A stretch of 48,481 nucleotides of DNA from Flammeovirgaceae bacterium UBA2786 (GCA_002352225.1 DEIA01000028.1:6102-54582), one strand, 5' to 3'; counted from the first letter of the stretch, positions 34,547 to 43,607 are shown. The notes: generated from the sequence alone by a model not told the origin. Translations and numbers: made by a program.

Positions 34547-34624
34547 GTAACAATTGATACAATTCTGAAATCATATTCTCAATCGGAATAGTGTTTTAAA
34601 AGAATCAGGAAGACCCGATTAAAA

Positions 34625-35149
34625 TCAAACGCGTTTAGCGTTCAATCGAGTAAGTTCGGGCTGGAAGAGGATAATCTTAAACCATTGGGTGTATTGATTT
34701 GGATTTTGAACTACATCGTCCTGAATAGTTTTTAACTCAGCAAACTTCCAGTTGCTAACTTCCTCTTTATTTAGGATGGGTTCGTCATCATAATACCCAA
34801 TCAGCACATGATCCAATTCGTGCTCGGTCAGGTTATTGTCTAACTCAGCTTTGTAAATAAACGTGTGCGAGTAAGTAAGGTCGCAATCAATCCCCATTTC
34901 CTGAATCAATTTTCTCTTTCCTGCTTCAATCACATTTTCACCCGGCCGGGGATGGCTGCAACAGGTGTTGGTCCACAACCCCCCGCTATGATATTTATCG
35001 GGTGCCCGCTGTTGTAACATCAAGTCGCCTTTGCTGTTAAAAACTAAAATAGAAAAGGCACGGTGCAATTTGCCCTGCTGGTGGGCAAGCAGTTTTTCCA
35101 TCGTACCTACTGGCCGATCGTGCTCATCTACTAAAATAACTTCTTCCAT
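34625..35149 (-). CDS. idi: Isopentenyl-diphosphate delta-isomerase, type I
   Basis: This 174-residue Nudix-fold enzyme interconverts isopentenyl and dimethylallyl diphosphate for isoprenoid synthesis. Motifs: QQRAPDKYHSGGLWTNTCCSHPRPGE, with the catalytic cysteine in TNTCCSHP, and the acidic TEHELDHVLIGYYDDEP. I start it at ATG 35149 (MEEVILVDEHDRP), the family-typical position. The frame continues 44 residues upstream, but those overlap the divergent helicase start. Confidence 0.92.
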   Translation of the reverse strand: MEEVILVDEHDRPVGTMEKLLAHQQGKLHRAFSILVFNSKGDLMLQQRAPDKYHSGGLWTNTCCSHPRPGENVIEAGKRKLIQEMGIDCDLTYSHTFIYKAELDNNLTEHELDHVLIGYYDDEPILNKEEVSNWKFAELKTIQDDVVQNPNQYTQWFKIILFQPELTRLNAKRV

Positions 35150-35238
35150 CAAGCCTGCTTTAGCGTAGGTGTAAACCAAAGTCATGCAAAATAACAAAGC
35201 TGTGATAAAAATGGTTTTTATTACTCTAAATTGTAAAG

Positions 35239-37668
35239 ATGAATAGTTTACAAGAGGCAGGAATAGCATGGTTTGAAACACAGGGGTGGAAACCTTTTTC
35301 GTTTCAACTAGAGACCTGGCAAAGTGTGTGGGCCGATTATAATGGTATTGTAAATGCTCCTACCGGCAGTGGAAAAACTTATTCTTTACTAATTCCAATT
35401 GTGTTGGAAGAATCGATCAACAGTAAAAAATCAAAAGGCCCTAAAGCAATCTGGATTACGCCCATTCGGGCATTGGCCAAAGAAATAGAAATTTCGGCTA
35501 CGCGGGCTATTAAAGATTTGCAACCCGGCTGGCGGGTAGGGGTGCGCAGCGGAGACACCAGCACGCGCGAACGAGCCAAACAAAAAGAACAACCGCCCGA
35601 TTTTCTGATCACCACACCCGAAAGTTTACACCTGCTCATCTCGCAAAAGGGGTATGCCGAATACTTTGCCGGCCTGCGCACTATTGTAGTGGATGAATGG
35701 CACGAGTTGGTGGGCTCTAAACGCGGAGTAATGATGGAACTTGCACTTTCGCGATTGAAAACTATTTCGCCACACCTGCGCATTTGGGGTATCTCGGCTA
35801 CTATTGGAAATATGGAACAATCCATGCAGATTTTGCTGGGCAATTTTTTTACTGAATCAAAAACCAAAATAATAAAGGCTACCATTCAAAAACAGGTAGA
35901 AATTGTTTCCGTTTTTCCTGATGAAGTTGAGCGCATGCCGTGGTCGGGGCATTTGGGTATTCATCTACTCGATAAGATTATCCCGATTGTAAATCAAAGC
36001 AAGAGCACACTCATCTTTACCAATACCCGGTCGTTTGCCGAAATCTGGTATCAGAAAATGCTGCAAGCTGCACCCGAACTATCGGGGTTAATTGCTATGC
36101 ATCATGGTTCTATCAGCAAAGAATTGCGCGATTGGGTAGAAGATCAGCTTCACGAAGGAAAACTGAAGGCAGTTGTGTGTACATCAAGCCTGGATTTGGG
36201 GGTTGATTTTCGCCCGGTAGAAACCGTAATACAAGTGGGTAGCCCCAAAGGTATTGCCAGATTTTTACAACGGGCAGGCCGCAGCGGGCACCAGCCTGGT
36301 GCAATCAGTAAGATTTATTTTCTACCAACAAACACATTAGAGTTAACAGAAGGCGCAGCTTTACGCGAAGCCATGCACCGAAATTTGGTAGAAGATCGTT
36401 TGCCTTACCTGCGGTCGTTCGATGTGTTGATTCAATACCTGATTACGCTGGCTGTATCAGATGGGTTTAGGCAAGAAGAAATTTTGAATGAAGTAAGAAG
36501 TACCGTTAGCTATGCATCTGTAACCGATGAAGAATGGAATTGGTTACTTGGTTTTATTACTACCGGTGGCGAAGCATTAACTGCTTACAACGAATATAGG
36601 AAGGTTGTAGTAGAGCAGGGCGTTTTTAAAGTTGAGAATCACAGAGTTGCATTTAAGCACCGGCTTTCTATTGGTGCTATTGTAGGCGATAGTCTGATGT
36701 ATGTAAAGTATGTGAGTGGAAAATTTCTGGGCACGATTGAAGAATATTTTATTTCCAGCTTAAAAATTGGAGATGTATTCTGGTTTGCCGGGCAAAGCCT
36801 GGAGCTGGTACGCATAAAGGAAATGGAAGCCCATGTGCGCAAATCAAAAAAGAAATCGGGTAAGGTACCTTCGTGGCAGGGTGGAAGAATGCCGTTGTCA
36901 TCGCAGATGAGTGAAATGATAAGGTTGAAGATTGATGAAGCAGCTACGGGCAAAGAATCAGATGAAGAGATGAAGTTTTTGCGACCGCTGATGCGGTTGC
37001 AACTAGAGCGATCACACCTGCCCAAAGCAAACGAGTTTCTGATAGAATATTTTCACACTACAGAAGGATATCATGTATTGATGTATCCGTTTGAAGGACG
37101 GGCTGTGCATGAAGGTATGGCTGCTTTACTTGCCTGGCGTATAGCGCAGATAAAACCCATTACATTCTCTATTGCCATGAACGACTATGGTTTTGAATTG
37201 TTGTCCGATCAGGAAATTCCGATTTACGAAGCTATTGAAACAAATGTGTTAGGTGCGGAAGAACTGATTAAAGATATACAGGCCAGCATCAACTCAACCG
37301 AAATGGCTAAACGCAAGTTTCGTGATATTGCTGCAATCTCAGGTTTGATTTTTAAAGGATTACCCGGTCAAAAAATAAAAGAACGGCACCTGCAATCTTC
37401 ATCACAGCTTTTTTTTAATGTATTTCACGAGTATGAGGCACATAATCTCTTGCTGCTGCAGGCATTTGAAGAAGTAATGGATTTTCAATTGGAAGAAGCC
37501 CGGTTGCGAAAGGCATTAAATCGCATTGCCCATCAGAAAATTATTATAACCGAACCCGATAAACCAACACCTTTCGCCTTTCCTATTATGGTAGATCGAA
37601 CACGGGAGAAACTTACCTCAGAGAAATTAGAAGATCGTATAAGAAAAATGAGAATAGCATTTCAATAG
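35239..37668 (+). CDS. Ligase-associated DNA damage response DEXH-box helicase (Lhr-like)
   Basis: This 809-residue Lhr-core type helicase has Walker A APTGSGKT at about 43-50, the DEXH box VVDEWHELVGSKRG at about 150-163, the SAT motif GISATIG, and motif VI QRAGRSGHQPG at about 343-353; the winged-helix and Lhr-specific domains fill the C-terminal half. In many bacteria it lies next to an ATP-dependent DNA ligase, a metallo-beta-lactamase-fold exonuclease and PdeM. None is beside it here: the downstream neighbour is an accessory segment that ends in a decayed second copy of this gene's 3' end. Confidence 0.92.
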   Translation: MNSLQEAGIAWFETQGWKPFSFQLETWQSVWADYNGIVNAPTGSGKTYSLLIPIVLEESINSKKSKGPKAIWITPIRALAKEIEISATRAIKDLQPGWRVGVRSGDTSTRERAKQKEQPPDFLITTPESLHLLISQKGYAEYFAGLRTIVVDEWHELVGSKRGVMMELALSRLKTISPHLRIWGISATIGNMEQSMQILLGNFFTESKTKIIKATIQKQVEIVSVFPDEVERMPWSGHLGIHLLDKIIPIVNQSKSTLIFTNTRSFAEIWYQKMLQAAPELSGLIAMHHGSISKELRDWVEDQLHEGKLKAVVCTSSLDLGVDFRPVETVIQVGSPKGIARFLQRAGRSGHQPGAISKIYFLPTNTLELTEGAALREAMHRNLVEDRLPYLRSFDVLIQYLITLAVSDGFRQEEILNEVRSTVSYASVTDEEWNWLLGFITTGGEALTAYNEYRKVVVEQGVFKVENHRVAFKHRLSIGAIVGDSLMYVKYVSGKFLGTIEEYFISSLKIGDVFWFAGQSLELVRIKEMEAHVRKSKKKSGKVPSWQGGRMPLSSQMSEMIRLKIDEAATGKESDEEMKFLRPLMRLQLERSHLPKANEFLIEYFHTTEGYHVLMYPFEGRAVHEGMAALLAWRIAQIKPITFSIAMNDYGFELLSDQEIPIYEAIETNVLGAEELIKDIQASINSTEMAKRKFRDIAAISGLIFKGLPGQKIKERHLQSSSQLFFNVFHEYEAHNLLLLQAFEEVMDFQLEEARLRKALNRIAHQKIIITEPDKPTPFAFPIMVDRTREKLTSEKLEDRIRKMRIAFQ

Positions 37669-37800
37669 CAGCCTAGGCCGGAGTTACTGCCAGAGAAGCA
37701 GGAGCAAGGCGGAAACGAAGGAAGCTACTAACAGAGATCAGACTGCATAAAATTATGTTTTACAGCCATAAATGTGATAGTAAAGTCTAAATTTGCACCG

Positions 37801-38100
37801 GTGAAGGTTCTCATAATTATAGTATCCTGTAGTGTTTTCTTTTTGTCGGTTAATCCATGCTGTACAGAAGCTGAGTGCAGCGATGAACCAAAAACGGAGC
37901 AACATGACGGCCCCCGTAATGAATGCGAAACGTGTTCGCCATTTTTAAGTTGTGGAGGCTACACAGGGTTTACACCTGTTAATACCGTTTCTACTCACCT
38001 TGTGGGTTTTGCTGAACATTCGCGTAACCCTATCCTAATTCCGGAACCAGTACCTGAACGATTGTATTATAAAATTTGGCAGCCGCCAAGAATGAGTTAA
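37801..38100 (+). CDS. DUF6660-like small secreted cysteine-rich protein
   Basis: A protein of about 99 residues with a signal peptide (VKVLIIIVSCSVFFLSVNPCC), acidic residues and a CETCSPFLSCGG cluster. The position directly in front of a TonB receptor and the CSPF..C pattern resemble DUF6660 proteins, which I recall from Bacteroidota loci for metal handling. The start codon is GTG at 37801; an upstream GTG at 37774 would add 9 residues before the signal peptide. Metal binding is only an inference from the cysteines and the context. Confidence 0.7.
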   Translation: MKVLIIIVSCSVFFLSVNPCCTEAECSDEPKTEQHDGPRNECETCSPFLSCGGYTGFTPVNTVSTHLVGFAEHSRNPILIPEPVPERLYYKIWQPPRMS

Positions 38101-38153
38101 GCACCCTTTATAATATTCATTTAAACCATTATTTATTTTTAATGCCAATTACT

Positions 38154-40322
38154 ATGCGTATTGCATTCAGTATTTTATTCATTTTATTTTTAACCCTTAC
38201 CAGTTTTAGCCAAAACACATTAAAGGCCATTGTCAAAGACAGTGAGTCAAAAGAAAACCTGCCCGGTGCAGCAGCCCTTGTTCAGGGTACTAATCTGGGT
38301 GCAAGCGCCAATCAGAATGGCCAGATTGAAATTCAAAACATACCAAACGGAAGATACAATGTAACATTCTCTTTTGTGGGTTATACACCACAGGTAGTAA
38401 CAGTTAGTTTTCCTTTAGAATCAGCTACGCCATTGGAAATTTTTCTTGAACCCTCAGAAGAGGAATTAGAAGAAATTATTATTACTTCCACAAGAAGCAG
38501 CAGAACCATTATGGACATCCCAACGCGGGTTGAGTTTATAGCCGGAGAAGAGCTTGATGAAAAGGGGAATATGAAACCAGGAGATATCCGTATGTTACTA
38601 AACGAGAGCACAGGAATACAAACCCAGCAAACATCAGCTACTTCCGCTAATGCATCAATAAGAATTCAAGGTCTTGATGGTCGGTACACTCAAATTCTGA
38701 AAGATGGGTTTCCGCTATATGCCGGCTTTTCCGGTGGCCTTGGCCTGCTGCAAACACCACCATTAGATTTAAAGCAAGTAGAAGTTATTAAAGGTTCATC
38801 TTCTACACTTTATGGTGGTGGAGCTATAGCAGGAATGGTTAACCTGATTAGCCGGAGACCTACAGATGAACAGGACCTACGTTTTTTATTTAACGGAACC
38901 AGTGCTAAAGGGCTTGATCTAAGTGGTTTTTATGGAAAAAAATTTGGAAAGATAGGTATTACCGTTTTTGGATCGAGGAACTCAAACGCACCCTACGATC
39001 CTGCAAACATTGACATGACTGCAATTCCAAAATTTGAACGCTATTCAATTAACCCAAAGTTGTTTATAGATTTTGATGATCGCACGAAATTAGATGTAGG
39101 GTTCAACTATACTACAGAAGATCGCCTCGGGGGCGATATCAAATACATTAAAGGCAACGGAGATGCGGTGCACCAGTATTTCGAAAATAATGAAACACAA
39201 CGTTTATCAACTCAACTCTCACTCACCCGGAAATTTGATGAAAAATCATCGCTGAATCTGAAAAACAGTATCAATCATTTTGATAGAAAAATCGAAATAC
39301 CGGGATACATTTTTAACGGCACACAAAACAGTACATTCACCGAACTAAGCTATAGTGTTTCAGGTAGCAAATCTGAATGGATAGGTGGCGCAAACCTGTG
39401 GACTGATAATTTTGAGGAAGAACAAACCACCTCAACGCCTCTTCGCAACTATCAGCAAATAACGCTTGGTGCATTTGTTCAGAATACTCATTCTTTTTCA
39501 GATAAAATTAGCCTGGAATCAGGGCTACGGGGTGACTATGTGATTGATTACGGTTTTGTACTGCTGCCCAGGTTATCGTTGCTCTATAAATCGAGTACAG
39601 GTTTTAGTTCCAGAATAGGAGGAGGCTTTGGCTACAAAGCACCTACAATCTTTACAGAAGAAAGCGAGCGTATTCAATATCAAAACGTTCTTGCTGTTTC
39701 TCCCGGTCAAAACAAACTGGAGAAAAGCTATGGTGCCAATTGGGATTTTAACTACCACACAGAGTTAGGCGAAGTTGGATTCAGTATCAATCAATTGTTT
39801 TTCTACACGTATTTGAATAACCCCCTCTTTCTTGTTGATGCCGGAAGCGGAAACTTTAGATTTAGTAACAGTGATGGACATACACAGACACAAGGAACCG
39901 AAACTAATTTGAAATTGGAGTATAATAATTTTAAGTTGTTTATTGGCTACACCTTTACCGATACCAAAATTCACAACAACGGAATATCTGTTCAAAACCC
40001 GCTTACGGCCAAGCACAGGCTAAACAATGTGTTGATGTATGAAGTTGAGGAAAAATGGAAAATAGGGCTCGAGGCTTATTACTTCAGCAAACAAAGACTT
40101 ACCGATAATAGCTATGGAAAGGATTACTGGATTTGTGGTTTCATGGCTGAGCGCCTGTGGGAGAGATTCTCCTTGTTTATCAACTTCGAGAATTTTTTCG
40201 ATACACGACAAACCAGGTTTGATACAATTTACACCAACACAATCACAAACCCTGTTTTCAGAGACATCTATGCTCCACTGGATGGTTTTGTTATTAATGG
40301 AGGAATAAAATTAAGCCTGTAA
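38154..40322 (+). CDS. TonB-dependent outer-membrane receptor
   Basis: This receptor of about 722 residues has a signal peptide (MRIAFSILFILFLTLTSFSQ), a carboxypeptidase-regulatory-like domain (about 22-100), a plug domain (about 115-240, with RIQGLDGRYTQILKDGFPLY and VEVIKGSSSTLYGGGAIAGMVNLI) and a beta-barrel ending in a family-typical aromatic/hydrophobic strand (FVINGGIKLSL). It imports a ligand, perhaps a metal chelate given the DUF6660-like neighbour, using ExbBD energy. ATG 38142 (MPIT) is an alternative start. There is no SusD gene, so it is not a glycan-type SusCD pair. Confidence 0.93.
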   Translation: MRIAFSILFILFLTLTSFSQNTLKAIVKDSESKENLPGAAALVQGTNLGASANQNGQIEIQNIPNGRYNVTFSFVGYTPQVVTVSFPLESATPLEIFLEPSEEELEEIIITSTRSSRTIMDIPTRVEFIAGEELDEKGNMKPGDIRMLLNESTGIQTQQTSATSANASIRIQGLDGRYTQILKDGFPLYAGFSGGLGLLQTPPLDLKQVEVIKGSSSTLYGGGAIAGMVNLISRRPTDEQDLRFLFNGTSAKGLDLSGFYGKKFGKIGITVFGSRNSNAPYDPANIDMTAIPKFERYSINPKLFIDFDDRTKLDVGFNYTTEDRLGGDIKYIKGNGDAVHQYFENNETQRLSTQLSLTRKFDEKSSLNLKNSINHFDRKIEIPGYIFNGTQNSTFTELSYSVSGSKSEWIGGANLWTDNFEEEQTTSTPLRNYQQITLGAFVQNTHSFSDKISLESGLRGDYVIDYGFVLLPRLSLLYKSSTGFSSRIGGGFGYKAPTIFTEESERIQYQNVLAVSPGQNKLEKSYGANWDFNYHTELGEVGFSINQLFFYTYLNNPLFLVDAGSGNFRFSNSDGHTQTQGTETNLKLEYNNFKLFIGYTFTDTKIHNNGISVQNPLTAKHRLNNVLMYEVEEKWKIGLEAYYFSKQRLTDNSYGKDYWICGFMAERLWERFSLFINFENFFDTRQTRFDTIYTNTITNPVFRDIYAPLDGFVINGGIKLSL

Positions 40323-40339
40323 CCCATTAGTAAAAATTT

Positions 40340-40606
40340 TAGACTGAAATGGTGAGGGAGAGGTTTGGTAAACACCAGCCTCTCTTTCAACAGGTCATTT
40401 GCATGAACACATGCGGGCTTAAACAAGTCAACAAATGTATGTTGATGGTCGCAGTAGCTTACAGCCTTAAGAAGGCGATGAAGTTTAAGGTGAACAAGCC
40501 CAGAGCATCGGTAATGACCCTACCACTGGAAGCCCAGGATTTTATTCGAACAGTATTTTTTCGACTTCAGTTTTCAATTCTGTTAATCATAAGACTTGAA
40601 AAGTAA
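40340..40606 (+). pseudogene. C-terminal fragment of an IS1182-like transposase
   Basis: The translation contains MNTCGLKQVNKCMLMVAVAYSLKKAMKF, which resembles the conserved C-terminal helix of IS1182/IS5-type transposases in Bacteroidota (pattern G-L-K-x-A-N-K-x-x-L-M-x-A-x-A-Y-N-L-K-K-L-x-K-F). Only the last 80 residues or so are left, with no catalytic DDE part. It sits between the TonB receptor and the helicase remnant. I recognise the motif from memory; a search would settle it. Confidence 0.6.
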
Positions 40607-40626
40607 AAAATCAGCCCGAAGGCTGA
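40605..40626 (-). terminator. Intrinsic terminator of the TPR-kinase/LuxR operon
   Basis: On the minus strand TCAGCC-TTCG-GGCTGA is a 6-bp stem capped by a stable UUCG tetraloop and followed by T6 (40610-40605). It lies 170 bases beyond the LuxR regulator stop, so the operon transcript would run antisense through the helicase remnant. Confidence 0.75.
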
Positions 40627-40630
40627 CTGG

Positions 40631-40771
40631 GGAGAAAAAGACCTGATCAAAAATATTCAGGCCAGCATCAACTCTGCCGAAATAGCCAGGCGTGGTAGAT
40701 AAACACAGGAAAAACTTACCTTAGAGAAATTAGAAGATCGGATAAGAAAAATGCGGATAGCGTTTCACTAA
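40631..40771 (+). pseudogene. Decayed second copy of the Lhr-like helicase 3' end
   Basis: Two blocks match the intact helicase gene in order and orientation. Block one, 40631-40693 against 37252-37314, reads LIKNIQASINSAEIARR versus LIKDIQASINSTEMAKR. Block two, about 40706-40771 against 37603-37668, reads EKLTLEKLEDRIRKMRIAFH-stop versus EKLTSEKLEDRIRKMRIAFQ-stop. About 290 bases between the blocks are deleted, and a stop lies between them. The differences are mostly silent or conservative, so the copy diverged as a working gene before it decayed. It marks the right boundary of an inserted segment. Confidence 0.85.
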
Positions 40772-40797
40772 GCCAGCTACAAAGCTTAACGGATTGC

Positions 40798-41412
40798 CTA
40801 TAAAACTCCTCCTCTGATAGCCTTTGTTATAAGCATAGCTGTATTAGCTGCATCAAATTTTTCAAGCAAACTTTTTCGGTGTGAGTTTACGGTAGGGATG
40901 CTGATAAAAAGTTTCTCTGCTATCTCGGCATTGGTGAGTCCCTCTGTAATAAGTTGCAGTACTTCTTTCTCTCTGCGGGTAATAACGGGCGCCTCATTAG
41001 TGGTTTCACGAAGTGACTGCACGGCTTCAAAACTCAGAAATGTTTTGCCCATCCTTACGGTGGTAATAGCTGTAAGAAGTTCTTCCTTCGTGGCGTTTTT
41101 TAGCACATAACCAGATGCACCATTGTCCATCATATTGCGAATAACGGGTTGTTGATTAAATGTACTCAGACCCAGGATTGAAACCGCAGGATATAATCCT
41201 TTTACTTCTTTGCAGAGATCAATACCGCTTTTGTCGGGAAGGTTGATGTCCATCAGAATAACATCGGGCTCTTTGCGTTTCAGAAAAGCAAGACTGGATG
41301 CGGCATTCATGGCATGCTCCATCCACTCTATATCCCTTTCATTCTGAAGCAGAACACGAATACCTTCTATTACCATATAATGGTCATCTACTATAAAAAG
41401 TTTTGTTGTCAT
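40798..41412 (-). CDS. LuxR/NarL-family response regulator
   Basis: This 204-residue protein has a receiver domain (about 1-120; acidic residues in FIVDDH, phospho-Asp in VILMDINLPDKSG, and the lysine in VLKNATKEE) and a C-terminal LuxR helix-turn-helix (about 140-200; TRREKEVLQLITEGLTNAEIAEKLFISIPTVNSHR). The ATG at 41412 gives MTTKLFIVDD; the upstream frame adds six residues only. It is the output partner of the TPR kinase encoded just upstream on the same strand. Likely binding sites are the repeated dyads at 43514, 43547 and 44694. Confidence 0.93.
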   Translation of the reverse strand: MTTKLFIVDDHYMVIEGIRVLLQNERDIEWMEHAMNAASSLAFLKRKEPDVILMDINLPDKSGIDLCKEVKGLYPAVSILGLSTFNQQPVIRNMMDNGASGYVLKNATKEELLTAITTVRMGKTFLSFEAVQSLRETTNEAPVITRREKEVLQLITEGLTNAEIAEKLFISIPTVNSHRKSLLEKFDAANTAMLITKAIRGGVL

Positions 41413-41424
41413 TTTTTTATTTTT

Positions 41425-41522
41425 AACCACAAAGACACTAATGCTTTAAGTTTCCTTCTATTTATTCTCTGCCACAAAGACACAGGGGTACAAATTTTTT
41501 TGTGTCTTGGTGACTTCGTGGC
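41425..41522. repeat. Direct and inverted CCACAAAGACAC repeats between kinase and regulator genes
   Basis: CCACAAAGACAC occurs at 41428-41439 and again at 41472-41483, and a related inverted copy (TGTGTCTTGGTGACTTCGTGG) lies near 41501-41522. The whole 117-base gap between the two genes is built of this material. It resembles dispersed intergenic repeats I have seen in Bacteroidota and could fold into a hairpin in the operon mRNA. Confidence 0.55.
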
Positions 41523-41529
41523 TTTTAGA

Positions 41530-43452
41530 CTACAACCCTACCTCCATTAAAACTGAAGTACCGCTACCAGGAGCTGAGTTTACATCTATCTTTCCTTTCA
41601 GGAAATCGACACGGTTCTGGATATTGCTCCAGCCAATACCTTGTGCACGTTGCAAGAGTGTGGTATCGAAACCTTTGCCATCATCCTCTACGGTTACAGA
41701 CAGTAGTTGTTCCGACAACTGCAATTGCACCACCACCTGGTTGGCCGCAGCATGCTTGATGGCATTGTTGATTAGCTCCTGCACAATGCGATAAACCGTT
41801 ACAGCTGTGGTTTGTTCAATATCATGGCCATTCATTCCTATAGCCTGGTACTTTACATGGATTACTCCGCTGCGGTCAATCTCGTTGCAAAATTCTTTTA
41901 CTGCGGCATTCAGCCCGTATTTGAATAGTATCTCGGGCATCATATTGTGCGCTACCCTGCGCATTTCTTTGATAGAGCTGTCGAGCATATCGATACTGCG
42001 CTCAAAATCCTGCGTAGTTTCTTGTGTCATTATAAAATTTCCTTTCATCGCATTTAGTGAATGTTTAATACCACTTAACATGCCACCTAATCCATCGTGC
42101 AGATCTTTGGCAAGGCGGATTCGTTCCTGCTCTTCACCTTTCAGTACGGCTTCGGTGGCGGTGAGTTGTTTTTCAATTTCCAGTTCATCTATTCTTGCTT
42201 GTTGCAATTTTTGCTTATGCCGGTAATTGCGGTAGCTCAAAAGAAATATAATTGTCAAAGCAACAGCGCTGCCAATAAGCACATAGTTCAGAGTACTCTT
42301 TTGTTTTAATTGCTCTTGCTGCAATTTTATCCGGGTGTCCTTTTTTTCAAACTCATATTTGGCTTCCAGGTTAGCTACTGCTGTTTTACTTTTTTCACCA
42401 ATAAGAGAATCGTTTAGTAATTCAAATTCTTTCCTGTAATCCAGCGCTTTCTGTAGGTTACCCGATGATTCATTAAAGAGAGAAGCTTTTAAATACAGGT
42501 CTTTCAACTCCAGTCTTGATTCCTGTTTTTGAGCAATGGCCATGCCTTGCAGAATATAATTTCCGGCAGCAGGGTCTTTTATTTTTAGCAGCAAATCAGC
42601 CATGCCCATGTGTGCGTACATTTCATATTCCGAAGCTTCTTTTTCTTTGGAAAACGTAATAGTTTTTTCAAAATACAATTTTGCCTGCAGCACATTATTC
42701 ATGGCAGCATAAGCATCGCCTTTACCCAATAAAGCATCCAGCAAGAAAGTATAATCGTTTAGTTTATGTCCTATACGTTCAACATCTTCATACAATTCAA
42801 ATGCTTTCTCTGGTTGCTTCAACTGCATATAAGCTGATGCGAGGTTAAGCTGCGATGAGGCAATGGCATAATCGTTGTTTATTTCTTTGGCTATCTGTAA
42901 ACTTGCTTCGGCATATTGCTTGCCTTTTTCATAGTCGTTCAAATCAAGAAAAACAGCAGCAAGATTGTTATTGATGCGCCTCAACGTACTTCTGTGGTTG
43001 ATTTTTTCTGCGTGCTTCTTTGATAACAAATAGTATTCTGCGGCTTGTGCATAATCAGACAAGTAGTGCCATTCGCTACCTACATTCATATAGGCCGTGG
43101 CAAGGTCATAGTCGTTGCCTATTTCCTGGTACAACTCCAGCGCTTCCTCTGCTACAACCAATGCTTCCCGAAATTGCCCTCGTCTGTTCAGCACCACAAT
43201 ATAGTTGCTGGAAAAAGCTGCTATTCCCTTTTTATAGCCCAGGTCTTCCGAAAGTTGTTTTGCCTTTTTATAATAGTAAATGGCAGAATCTGGTTGCTCA
43301 TCTTCAATGGCATGGCCGTAGGTATAGTATAAGAAAACAGCGTTGGTATCTTTTTTGGCTCGTACTAGTAGGTCTTGCAGGCTGTCAATGGGCTGTGCCC
43401 TGGCAAAAGCGTACCCAGTACATAACAACAGTAGAATAGCCAGTTTCCGCAT
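41530..43452 (-). CDS. TPR-containing sensor histidine kinase (NarX/DesK type)
   Basis: This 640-residue protein has a signal sequence (MRKLAILLLLCTGYAFARAQ), then about six or seven TPR units (about 40-340; units such as YMNVGSEWHYLSDYAQAAEYYLLSKKHAEK), a coiled coil, one membrane helix (about 383-402, VLIGSAVALTIIFLLSYRNY), and a cytoplasmic HisKA_3 domain with LAKDLHDGLGGMLSGIKHSLN, where the phosphoacceptor His is in KDLHDGLG. A HATPase domain with ELINNAIKHAAANQ and VEDDGKGFD follows. The TPR part is periplasmic and should read protein or peptide partners. ATG 43452 is chosen because it opens the signal peptide; the frame runs 16 residues further upstream. It is divergent from four secreted-protein genes. 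Confidence 0.93.
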   Translation of the reverse strand: MRKLAILLLLCTGYAFARAQPIDSLQDLLVRAKKDTNAVFLYYTYGHAIEDEQPDSAIYYYKKAKQLSEDLGYKKGIAAFSSNYIVVLNRRGQFREALVVAEEALELYQEIGNDYDLATAYMNVGSEWHYLSDYAQAAEYYLLSKKHAEKINHRSTLRRINNNLAAVFLDLNDYEKGKQYAEASLQIAKEINNDYAIASSQLNLASAYMQLKQPEKAFELYEDVERIGHKLNDYTFLLDALLGKGDAYAAMNNVLQAKLYFEKTITFSKEKEASEYEMYAHMGMADLLLKIKDPAAGNYILQGMAIAQKQESRLELKDLYLKASLFNESSGNLQKALDYRKEFELLNDSLIGEKSKTAVANLEAKYEFEKKDTRIKLQQEQLKQKSTLNYVLIGSAVALTIIFLLSYRNYRHKQKLQQARIDELEIEKQLTATEAVLKGEEQERIRLAKDLHDGLGGMLSGIKHSLNAMKGNFIMTQETTQDFERSIDMLDSSIKEMRRVAHNMMPEILFKYGLNAAVKEFCNEIDRSGVIHVKYQAIGMNGHDIEQTTAVTVYRIVQELINNAIKHAAANQVVVQLQLSEQLLSVTVEDDGKGFDTTLLQRAQGIGWSNIQNRVDFLKGKIDVNSAPGSGTSVLMEVGL

Positions 43453-43513
43453 AGAATTCTTAGTATGATTCAGCTCAAGGTACAAAGAACATATTGTCAA
43501 CTCTCCCTGTCAT

Positions 43514-43529
43514 CATCTTTTTTAATGAT
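43514..43529. promoter_or_regulatory. Dyad element, copy 1 (kinase side)
   Basis: CATCTTTTTTAATGAT contains most of an inverted repeat ATCAT-N8-ATGAT, which is complete at 43512-43529. It lies about 62 bases upstream of the kinase start. The same 16 bases recur at 43547 and 44694. Proposed as an operator of the LuxR-type regulator; not proven. Confidence 0.55.
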
Positions 43530-43546
43530 TCTTTATGTTGAAAAAC

Positions 43547-43562
43547 CATCTTTTTTAATGAT
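43547..43562. promoter_or_regulatory. Dyad element, copy 2 (secreted-protein side)
   Basis: The identical 16-mer CATCTTTTTTAATGAT, with one mismatch in the left half-site (ACCAT). It starts 33 bases (about three helical turns) after copy 1 and 61 bases upstream of the ATG at 43608. Confidence 0.55.
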
Positions 43563-43607
43563 AAAATAATGATAATGACGAAGGACATTTGCTTATCATA
43601 AATTATT

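Noticed and set aside
34400..34591. A 63-residue frame
   Set aside because: It is made by reading through the nested inverted-repeat element.
35150..35281. N-terminal extension of the isomerase by 44 residues with a hydrophobic stretch
   Set aside because: It overlaps the start of the divergent helicase gene, and family members begin at MEEVILVDE.
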